From Cyclobacteriaceae bacterium (lineage in GTDB: Bacteria; Bacteroidota; Bacteroidia; Cytophagales; Cyclobacteriaceae), in the NCBI GenBank assembly GCA_013414665.1, contig CP058703.1, positions 36,114 to 41,750 of the forward strand: 5,637 bases of DNA. Direction: 5' to 3'. Position 1 is the first letter of the stretch. Every line of letters begins with the position of its first letter. The notes under the pieces are model-generated. The model did no database searches, had not been told where the DNA came from, and saw only the letters and a list, made by a program, of their open reading frames with translations. The translations under genes were made by a program, and so were the position numbers. Below are positions 1 through 5,637 of the stretch, piece by piece.

Positions 1-96
1 CCGTGCCTGAAGGAGTTTACCCAGCGAAGCGGAGATGATACCCTTTCCAAGCGAAGAAGTTACCCCGGTAACAAAGATGTATTTGGCAGAAGACAT
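1..96 (-). CDS. pyrG: CTP synthase, N-terminal 32 codons (gene runs off the left edge)
   Basis: PyrG makes CTP from UTP, ATP and glutamine, the last step of de novo pyrimidine nucleotide synthesis in the cytoplasm. The minus strand from 96 to 1 reads MSSAKYIFVTG followed by VTSSLGKGIISASLGKLLQAR. This is the start of the amidoligase domain, with the P-loop-like SSLGKG that binds nucleotide; the glutaminase domain lies outside the window. ATG at 96-94 is chosen because the family similarity begins within about five residues of it, and a purine-rich AAGGGG lies 8 bases upstream. An oddity: PyrG proteins normally read VTGGV at this point, but only one glycine is present here (VTGV). The gene is divergent from the giant surface-protein gene and has its own promoter. 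Identification rests on the N-terminus only but is very characteristic. Confidence 0.94.
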   Translation of the reverse strand, partial: MSSAKYIFVTGVTSSLGKGIISASLGKLLQAR

Positions 97-104
97 GATG
101 CAGA

Positions 105-110
105 CCCCTT
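105..110 (-). promoter_or_regulatory. Probable ribosome binding site of pyrG
   Basis: The minus strand reads AAGGGG at 110-105, separated by 8 bases from the ATG at 96-94. It is the only purine-rich stretch in the short leader and supports the chosen start. Bacteroidota often lack a strong Shine-Dalgarno sequence, so its importance is uncertain. Confidence 0.5.
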
Positions 111-123
111 AAAAATTTGGTCG

Positions 124-153
124 CAAAGGTAGGGTATTCTTGTCGCTAACAAA
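124..153 (-). promoter_or_regulatory. Bacteroidota-type promoter for pyrG
   Basis: Read on the minus strand, TTTG (153-150) is followed after 18 bases by TACCTTTG (131-124). This is an exact match to the TAnnTTTG -7 element with a TTTG -33 element, the consensus for the primary sigma factor of Bacteroidota. Transcription would start near 117-119, leaving a leader of roughly 20 nucleotides before the pyrG ATG at 96. The short leader leaves no room for an attenuator or riboswitch. Confidence 0.75.
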
Positions 154-173
154 CCCGCCAAAATCAATTTTAT

Positions 174-204
174 TTCGTTTTTGAAGAAATTATCGGTAAG
201 TTTG
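174..204 (+). promoter_or_regulatory. Candidate plus-strand promoter for the giant surface-protein gene
   Basis: TAAGTTTG at 197-204 matches the Bacteroidota -7 consensus TAnnTTTG exactly. The -33 element is poor: TTCG at 174-177 sits at the right spacing (19 bases), while a true TTTG at 180-183 is too close (13 bases). If used, transcription would start near 211 and the leader to the ATG at 282 would be about 70 nucleotides, containing the inverted repeat at 248-265. A TACAATTTG at 232-240 is a second, worse match with one base too many. Confidence 0.35.
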
Positions 205-247
205 GAAGAAAGTGTATCATTTTTTAAAGGTTACAATTTGAATAATA

Positions 248-265
248 TCAGAATATAAATTCTGA
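248..265. repeat. Perfect 7-bp inverted repeat upstream of the giant gene
   Basis: TCAGAAT (248-254) and ATTCTGA (259-265) are exact reverse complements around the spacer ATAA. The element ends 16 bases before the ATG at 282. It could be a protein-binding site or a weak A/T-rich hairpin in the 5' leader. No U-tract follows that would make it a terminator. Function is unknown, and a chance palindrome in A/T-rich DNA is possible. Confidence 0.4.
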
Positions 266-281
266 ACTTTTCTGTTCCCCT

Positions 282-363
282 ATGAGCCGAAGACCTACCA
301 AACTTTTGCAGTAATCTTTTTCTGATTTTTATTGTTAGCGCACCTGTTTTTGACGTTTCCGCT
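282..363 (+). other. Sec signal peptide of the giant protein (split by a frameshift)
   Basis: From ATG 282 the sequence reads MSRRPTK and would hit a stop at 312-314. Removing one T from the TTTT run at 304-307 joins it to the next frame. The result is a textbook 27-residue signal peptide: basic MSRRPTK, a hydrophobic core LFLIFIVSAPVF, and a probable cleavage site after VSA at 363. The mature protein would begin KDEAGG, once a second one-base gap in GGGGG at 375-379 is repaired. The strong fit on both sides of the junction supports the corrected frame. The Cys in KLCSN precedes the hydrophobic core, so this is not a lipoprotein lipobox. Confidence 0.75.
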
Positions 364-3300
364 AAAGATGAAGCGGGGGCTCTTCCAAAGATGCAACAGA
401 ATCACCAACATCTTATTCTATTGAAGAGTACGAAGAGTGCATGCCGTTTTCGCCAGCTATTAATTTTACTGCAGGTTCATTGTTTGTAGGGGCTGGAAGA
501 AACTCGGTTTGGGTACGGGCCGCCATAAATGAACCTGGAAACGTATATGTTGCGCTATACACTGCTGATCCTGGGGCATTAACGGGTGCAACCATTCGTA
601 CACATGCCATTACCGCTGGGGCACAAATAGCCACGGAAGTTCCGGGTTCCTCCCGGTGGGAACCACCTCCCAGCAACAGCAGTTTACCGCAGCAAATGTA
701 CCATCATTCCCATCCTTTCCGGGAACGCCTTATGCAGGTTCAAGATTTACAGGCTTAACATTTGGAACAACGTATCATTATAGAATTGTAGCAAGAGATG
801 CCGGAGGAACCAATTTTTCCCCGATTATTTCAGGGACAATTACAACGGCTGCAGATGTTTGCGGTGCAACCGCTCCTGGAAGTAATCAGTTAGGTTCGTC
901 TGCTACGCTTTGTGGCCCACGTACGGTTCAGTTTAATATGGAGTTTACCGGCATCCCTTACGGAGATCCTTACCAGATAAATTTTCGTTACTTTTTTATA
1001 CGAAATCAGTGGCTTCACCACCCCAACAATAGTTACGCCTACATTAGCCAATCCAACACAGTTAGATAGGGCACAACAAAGATGGGAAGCCAGTGCTCCA
1101 TATGTTTATCCTGATAATGGTACTATTTGTGCTTACAATGCCAGAGCGCTTTTGCATTATACTGACCAGGGTTTGTGTGGCGCTGTCTTTCAGGATCAAA
1201 CTTTCGAGGTCTTCGATGATTTGGCAAACACCAATCTTGGTCAGATTGGTATCTCCCCCTTGCCTACGGGTATTGAAGTTTGCGAAGGGTCTTCAGCAAC
1301 TGTAAATTTTACCAACACCAGTGTAATTAACTGTGTTGCTCCGGAAGAAACAGAGAAAAAGAATACCTACCAACGCTGGTATCAATACGAGTATGGTACC
1401 AACTTCGCTGCAGCAGATTTTATGGACAAGGTGCAGGTGGTTATTCCTGCGGGAACGCCCAATTATCCACCCGGAGCAAACCCATTTTTTCCGGGCGGGG
1501 AACCATTACAACATTTGCTTCAGCTTATCGGGGGCCAATTATAATGTTGCCCGCAACCGTGGATGAAACTACCCCTTTACCGCCCTCATTCAATATTAAT
1601 GTACTCAACACAAATGTGTTTGGGCCTGACAATCGGTTTAGGGTAACGCTTCGTATGTGGAATGTTTGTAACCCTTACGACAACGCCCTGGATGTTCCTT
1701 TTGGAACAGGTGGATATGCACCTACTTCTGGAGACATACCAAACGGTGATGCAGACCCAATCACTACCTTTTCCGAAATTATTTTGGTTCAGGAGCCACC
1801 TATCCCCACTGCGGTACATCGCAATATTTGCCAGGGAAGTGCGTTGGGTAATTTCCAAATCAGCTATGCAGGGGCCAGTAACTCCGTGCGTTGGTATGAT
1901 GATAACGCAGGGGTTATTGGTGCGTTAATTGCCACCAGGCCAGCCAACTCAACCACCCTTTCGGCCGCTACTGCTGGAATTACTCCGGTACCTAGTTCTA
2001 CAACGCCAGGTGTTTATGCGGTTTGGGCGCAATATGAACGGGTTACTACCGGAACCGTTAGTTGCTTTAGTGATCCGGTACGAACAACAATTACCGTAAA
2101 GGAAAGCCCTTACCCACACCACCCGCGTTTTCAACTTCAACCGCCCAGGTTTGCCAGGGAGATACCAATGTATTGTTCGAGTTGCCTTCAACTTCTCCCA
2201 CCCAAACTGTTGGTGGGCCTACTGAGTACGAGTGGGTAGCGACAGATAACTCAAATAACCCGGTAGCCGCAACAGATGTTTTGGTAACACCACAAGGCAA
2301 CGGGCGTTCTGTTTTAGTCAATTTTCCAGTACCCGGCTCTTATACAACCCGTACCCGAAAAATCCGGGTTCGCAGTGTCTATTCATCAGGCCAAACTTGT
2401 CCTTCGCCTTACAGAGAAATCTCGATAACCGTTTTTGGACCATCTCAGGCCTCCACCATTACCCCAACCACTCAAACTATTTGCGATGGGGTGCTGTTAC
2501 AAATATTGAAGTAACGGGTTTGCGTGGCTCAATACAAGGATGGGAAAAGGCAATTAATGCTGGAGGGTTTGTGGCAGATGGTACCCTGGGTGTGGCTAAC
2601 CCACTTGTCAATCCACCAGTACCACTCGTTTCAGGTGTTCAGACTACCTACCGATACAGGGCCGTAGTTCAAAACGGAACCTGTGCTCCTGTATATAGTC
2701 CGGTGGCTACGGTTGTGGTTAATCCAATACCACCCCAGCCAACCATTTCTCCTTCGGGTGCTACTACCTTTTGCGATGGCGGTTCAGTAACCTTAACCTC
2801 CAGCAATGTGGGTGGTTTGGCTGCATCATTCAGATGGTATCGGAATGGTGTTTTTACGGGCACAACCACCTCAAGTATTGTTGTGAATACAACGGCATTG
2901 AGTGGCTCTTATACGGTGGAAGCCCTTGGTGTGGCACCCACAGCGTGCCCCAGTCCACTTTCAGACCCCGTTGTGGTAACCATCAACCCCCTGCCTACCG
3001 CAACAGTATCGGGTGGGGGCTCTGTGTGTAGTGGCACTCCGGCACCCGATATTGTCTGGACATTCACAGGAACTCCGCCTTTTGATTTTACCATTACTGT
3101 AACGCCAGGTGTGCCAATTAATGTAACTGGCCACAACGCAATGACTTATACCATTGTGGCCCCTAACCCTCCGGTTAACACCACCTACACACTCACCTCG
3201 CTGGTTGATAATAATAGTTGTCCTGGTACTTCGTTGGGTGGGGCTGCTGCAGTTAATATTCAATCTACACCCTCCAACGGTGGAAAACTTTACGGCTCAA

Positions 3301-5637
3301 CCGGCAGTGTGCGATGATGGCGGTGCCACCAATCCTCCGGATGCCATTCTGGATTTACTTCCAAACTCAACTGAAAACTATGCTATTACCTACAGGTTAT
3401 TCAGAGTTAGTACAAGTACTTTCCTGCCGGGCTCGATCAATTTTACAGGAAGCTCTACCGGGGCCGGCATAATAAATCTGGCGCCAACATATGCCCAGTT
3501 TGGGGCATTTCCAGATGACCCCAAGGTTATCAGGTTGTTATAACAGCCATTCAAAATACCGTAACCTTGTGTGCGGGCGCGGTTCCTATTAACGGCCCCA
3601 TCTTAATCATTAACCCGAGACCAGCCGCACCTACCGGTCCCGTTGCCAACACCGCCTGTAGTGTAGATCCAACTGGCGCACCAATAAGGGTGGATACCCC
3701 GGCAGCCGGCTTTTCAATTGTTTGGTCATCCACGGCCGCACCTACCTTTACGGCTGCATCCGGAACCACGGGAGGCACCCGGGAGATACATTTACACCCA
3801 CCAGCACTGCGACCGCTACCTACCATGCGTTTACTCAAAATGATGCTACGCTTTGTAGAAGTGCGGGATCCATAGCAGTAAACCATACCCGCGATTTGCT
3901 TCCTTCGCCAGCCAATGCCGGCCCTGCTCAACCGTTACTGTGTGGAACCAGTACCACCATGGCTGCCACGGCCGTTGATAACGGAGGCACCGGAACCTGG
4001 ACGGTGGTAAGTCCTATCGGGCCACCCATCATCATTACCGACCCTACCAGTCCTACCACCACCGTGACCGGCTTGCCTCAGGATGTAGATGGTGGTGCCC
4101 CCATTGTAACTACCTTAAGGTGGACAGCGACTAGTGCTCTGGGTGTTTGTCCTCCTTCGTTTGCCGATGTGCAGTTAACCGTTAACCCACGGCCTGTGGT
4201 TGCGAACCTTACGCCAATCCTTTGTGAAGATGTGTTTGGAGGCGCTTCTACAGCCAATGTTGACTTAACCACATACGATGTCTCGGTTATGGGTGGTAGT
4301 ACACCGCCAAATACCGTAGTAGCCTATTACCCCACGGCAGCGGATCGTATTGCAAACACCAACCAGATTGTTGCGCCTATTACTGTTACAAACGGACTTG
4401 TTAGATTTACACGGGTTCGTAATACGGTTACCAACTGTATTAATGATGGTACCGTAACCTTTACCGTACGCACGCTGCCGGTGGTAAACAACCATTCGGC
4501 CCAGATATGCGAAGACTTTCCTCCAGGCTCGAATCAACGAACCGGCCTCGACCTTCAAACTTTTGAAAATGCAATTACCGGTGGCGCTGCCAACCGCGAT
4601 GTGGAATGGTACACCGATGCCAGCTTAGGTGCGGCCTTCCTGATTCCTCCCGGTATGGCTGCTGGAGCCGAGCAGAATTATACAATCAATGCCGATGTTA
4701 CGCTGCATGCCAAGGTAATCGACACCACGTTACCTTCACCACAATGTTTCCGTGCAGCAACCCTTAACCTGGATTACCAGGCCCGGCCTGTTGACAACCA
4801 GATTACCGATGGTATTGGTCAGACGTTGGGTGCATCTTATACGATATGTGCCAGTTCAAACCTGGTGTTGTTGCAAATCAATCCCGGCCTGAACCCGGGT
4901 TCAACCTACACATGGACGGTACCACCGCCATCCTATGCAGGTGAGTTTGAATTATTATCGTCAACCACAGGGTTCTTTATTATTCTTCGCTTCCCTAATC
5001 CGGTTCCGGGTACCGGAACATTGTATCCAACCGGAGTACCTATTTCAGTAAAAGAAACACTAGGCACAGCGCTTTGCGATGGTAATACCATCAGTACAAG
5101 AATAATCGTGGAGGGCTCACCTCCGCAGCCAATAATTACCGGACCCAGTTCCGTTTGTTCAAATGAGAATGGGGTAGTATTTAGTGTAAGTAACCCGGTA
5201 GCAGGTACGTATAGCTGGTCGCTTCCGGCAGGCGCAACCATTACCTCGCTTCCGGTTACAGCCAGTTCAATTACTGTGCAGATGAGTACTTTTAGTGGCA
5301 ATGTAACTGTTACCCATGCCAGTGGTACAGGATGTACATCACCAGCTGCAGTACCCTTCCCCGTAACGGTGGTAAACAGACCAACCATTACTTCGGCTCC
5401 ATCCAGAATTGTGTGCAGCGGAACAAATCTGTCGGTGGCCCACACCATTACCTCAAACATTGTGGGTACCACCTACAACTGGGAGGTTATTAATGTAACG
5501 GGCTCGGTCATTGGCGCTATCCTGGGTGATTTGGCCAATGGCGTAACAGATATTAATCAAACATTATTTAATACTTCCGGAGTTAACGCCACCGTAACGT
5601 ACCGCATTACACCAATAGGCCCGGCACCGGATAATTG
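282..5637 (+). CDS. Giant exported multi-module Ig/FnIII/PKD-like surface protein, frameshifted in this sequence and open at the right edge
   Basis: One very large exported protein, probably on the cell surface or in the extracellular matrix; adhesion or a gliding-related role is inferred from architecture only. ATG 282 is the only start between the in-frame stop at 243-245 and the signal peptide. The frame changes at runs near 304, 375, 652, 992, 1497, 2107, 2488, 3270, 3519 and 3778, and a further pair of changes near 1530-1562 is possible. After undoing these one-base changes the product is 1786 codons plus two bases. Order of parts: signal peptide, FnIII-like module (to about 865), a Cys-containing conserved N-terminal region (about 866-1790), then a chain of Ig-like and PKD-like modules of about 85-120 residues, several joined by V/I-N-P-x-P hinges. 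The stop codon and any type IX sorting or CHU_C domain are beyond the edge. No Shine-Dalgarno sequence is visible. A true pseudogene is the main alternative. Confidence 0.85.
378..653 (+). CDS. Giant protein, segment 2: mature N-terminus and start of the FnIII-like module
   Basis: This stretch is open from just after the GGGGG run and begins GSSKDATESPTSYSIEEY, an acidic, Ser/Thr-rich mature N-terminus. It continues into a beta-rich module with VWVRAAINEPGNVYVALYT and ending GAQIATEVPGSS. NEPG followed by an aliphatic/aromatic strand is characteristic of Bacteroidota FnIII-like modules. The frame runs on to a stop at 756-758, but sense ends near 652: adding one C to the CCC run at 652-654 joins it to segment 3 through S-S-P-V-G-T-T. 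The ATG at 441 is internal and not a real start. Confidence 0.75.
654..994 (+). CDS. Giant protein, segment 3: end of the FnIII-like module and start of the conserved N-terminal region
   Basis: The segment opens with VGTTSQQQQFTAANVP and contains GLTFGTTYHYRIVARDAGG, the F-strand signature of a fibronectin type III fold (L-T-x-x-T-x-Y-x-Y-R-V-x-A-x-D). The module ends near 865 with ISGTITTAAD. A new region then starts with VCGATAPGSNQLGSSATLCG. The frame reaches a stop at 1067-1069, but sense switches at the TTTTTT run at 992-997. With one T fewer the protein reads FRYFLYEISGFTTPTIV without a break. Confidence 0.75.
996..1498 (+). CDS. Giant protein, segment 4: conserved N-terminal region with W-x-YEYGT motif
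   Basis: After the TTTTTT run this frame gives LYEISGFTTP, LDRAQQRWEASAPYVYPDNG and LPTGIEVCEGSSATVNFTNT, a PKD-like strand with the V-C-x-G-x-x-x-x-x-x-F-x-N-T-S pattern. It continues with NCVAPEE and QRWYQYEYGT (1371-1400). From memory, this motif occurs near the N-terminus of large Cytophagales surface proteins. The frame stops at 1542-1544, but sense is lost at GGGG 1497-1500, where one G appears to be missing. Confidence 0.75.
1499..2107 (+). CDS. Giant protein, segment 5: end of conserved region and first Ig-like module
   Basis: The segment contains RMWNVCNPYDN (1652-1684) and NGDADPIT (1742-1765), which complete the conserved block begun by the YEYGT motif in segment 4. An Ig-like module then runs from about 1796 to 2107, starting NICQGSALGNFQISY, with the core RWYDDNAG, then GVYAVWAQYE, and a C-terminal strand CFSDPVRTTITV. 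This resembles the CHU_C-associated Ig-like family (Pfam Ig_7). The 1499-1566 part is ambiguous: this frame stays open, but another frame reads SGANYNVARNR, so two further compensating indels may lie there. Sense leaves this frame at CCC 2107-2109. Confidence 0.75.
2107..2490 (+). CDS. Giant protein, segment 6: PKD/Ig-like module
   Basis: Joined to segment 5 by adding one C at CCC 2107-2109, giving TVKESPLPTPPAF. The module (about 2108-2442) starts AQVCQGDTNVLFELPSTSP, has the core TEYEWVATDNSNNP, and ends with SGQTCPSPYREISITVFGP. The Y-x-W core strand and the late Cys are typical of PKD-like modules. The next module then begins with ITPTTQTICDG, after which the frame hits a stop at 2512-2514. 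One missing G in GGGG 2488-2491 explains the switch and gives ICDGGAVTNIEVTG. Confidence 0.75.
2490..3272 (+). CDS. Giant protein, segment 7: three Ig/PKD-like modules
   Basis: This is the longest clean stretch before 3780. Module a (to about 2732) has GSIQGWEKAINAGGF, TTYRYRAVVQNGTC and the hinge VNPIP (2718-2732). Module b (about 2733-2996) has TTFCDGGSVTLTSS, SFRWYRNGVFTG, SGSYTVEALG and the hinge INPLP (2982-2996), a clear Ig-like fold with the x-W-Y-x-N/D-G core. Module c (about 2997-3264) has GGGSVCSGTPAPDIVWTFTG and ends with DNNSCPGTSLGGAAAVNIQS, a PKD-like pattern. The frame stops at 3315-3317, but sense leaves it at CCC 3270-3272, where one C is extra. The ATG at 2397 precedes the true segment and is not a start. 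Confidence 0.8.
3271..3521 (+). CDS. Giant protein, segment 8: Ig-like module, first part
   Basis: With one C removed at 3270-3272 the protein reads QSTPPTVENFTAQPAVCDDG and continues PPDAILDLLPNSTENYAITY, RLFRVSTSTF and APTYAQFGAFPDDP. The V-C-D-D-G start parallels I-C-D-G and F-C-D-G in the two preceding modules. The frame ends at a stop at 3541-3543. Sense moves on at CCCC 3519-3522; adding one C gives FPDDPQGYQVVITAIQN. Confidence 0.7.
3522..3779 (+). CDS. Giant protein, segment 9: end of one module and first part of an Ig_7-like module
   Basis: The segment starts YQVVITAIQNTVTLCAGAVP and ends the preceding module with the hinge INPRP (3609-3623). The next module begins TGPVANTACSVDPTGAPI, with core FSIVWSSTAAPTFTAASGTT. 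The frame continues to a stop at 3873-3875, but its product becomes His/Pro/Arg-rich and non-sensible after 3780. Adding one C to CCC 3778-3780 gives GGTPGDTFTPTSTATATYHA in the following frame. The ATG at 3567 falls inside the preceding module. Confidence 0.75.
3779..5637 (+). CDS. Giant protein, segment 10: about six Ig/PKD-like modules, intact and open at the right edge
   Basis: About 620 codons with no interruption. It finishes the Ig_7-like module (FTQNDATLCRSAG, to about 3898). Next is a PKD-like module (about 3899-4195) with LLCGTSTTMAATAV, GTGTWTVVSP and hinge VNPRP (4181-4195). Two related modules follow, starting PILCEDVFGGAST (Cys at 4223) and SAQICEDFPPGSN (Cys at 4508); the second has the Ig-like core VEWYTDASLGAAF. 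A divergent module (about 4790-5116) has SYTICASSNLVLL and TYTWTVPPP. A PKD_6-like module (about 5120-5383) has ITGPSSVCSNENG, GTYSWSLPAGATI and SGNVTVTHASGTGC. A PKD_5-like module starts about 5384 with RIVCSGTNLSVAHTI, then TTYNWEVINVTG and NATVTYRITPIG, and is cut at codon TGn. Domain names are from remembered patterns. Confidence 0.88.

Noticed and set aside
248..265. Intrinsic terminator
   Set aside because: The stem is A/T-rich and only 7 bp, with no following T-run, and both flanking genes are transcribed away from this region, so no terminator is needed.
304..379. Phase variation through the TTTT and GGGGG runs in the signal-peptide region
   Set aside because: The runs are only 4-5 bases long, shorter than typical contingency tracts, and the same kind of change recurs in at least eight other short runs of the gene, which points to sequence error.
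2488..2491. Programmed ribosomal frameshifting to decode the giant gene
   Set aside because: Ten or more shifts in both directions at unrelated runs without common slippery heptamers or evident downstream structures are not plausible for programmed recoding.
2961..3263. Minus-strand open frames here and at 413-676, 1586-1858, 1949-2191, 3551-3931 and 4265-4558
   Set aside because: All are antisense to well-supported module sequence, with no family resemblance and no promoter or ribosome binding site that I could see.
441..3875. Eight or nine separate small plus-strand genes
   Set aside because: Neighbouring open frames overlap exactly where protein sense jumps frame at mononucleotide runs, their apparent starts fall inside modules, and joined together they form continuous Ig/FnIII/PKD-like modules after one signal peptide.
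4933..5472. 179-codon open reading frame on the minus strand
   Set aside because: It lies opposite the intact plus-strand PKD-like modules, has a low-complexity Val/Thr/Gly-rich product with no recognisable domain, and is a typical shadow of a Thr/Val/Pro-rich gene.
1..5637. CRISPR array, tRNA, rRNA, insertion sequence or novel defence-like system
   Set aside because: No regularly spaced identical repeats, cloverleaf-like sequence, transposase motif or terminal inverted repeats were seen, and the coding content is fully explained by pyrG and the giant surface protein.

Overview
The window looks like a piece of a Bacteroidota genome, most likely order Cytophagales. Three things point that way. 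There is a TTTG / TAnnTTTG promoter of the Bacteroidota type in front of a CTP synthase gene. The N-terminal sequence of that CTP synthase fits the phylum. The rest of the window is one very long Sec-exported protein built from the Ig-like, FnIII-like and PKD-like modules typical of giant Cytophagales surface proteins. Placement below phylum is inference.

Layout: positions 1-96 (minus strand) hold the first 32 codons of pyrG. Positions 97-281 are a divergent intergenic region with a strong minus-strand promoter for pyrG, a weaker plus-strand promoter candidate, and a perfect 7-bp inverted repeat just upstream of the plus-strand gene. From 282 to the right edge, the plus strand encodes a single giant protein that is open at the edge. 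It has a 27-residue signal peptide, then an FnIII-like module, a conserved N-terminal region, and about twelve Ig/PKD-like modules of roughly 85-120 residues. Several modules are joined by V/I-N-P-x-P hinges.

The giant gene is not readable in one frame. Between 282 and about 3780 the reading frame changes at least ten times, each time explicable by a one-base gain or loss in a short mononucleotide run. From about 3780 to 5637 it is intact. Correcting the ten runs gives 1786 full codons plus two bases, with continuous and sensible domain sequence across every junction. I therefore read it as one gene with sequence errors, or less likely a decaying gene, and not as ten small genes. Short ORFs on either strand inside it are shadows.

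The two genes are functionally unrelated: PyrG makes CTP in the cytoplasm, and the giant protein is presumably exported and surface-bound. Its C-terminus, where a type IX secretion sorting domain or CHU_C domain would be expected, lies outside the window. I found no CRISPR array, RNA gene, mobile element or clearly new system.
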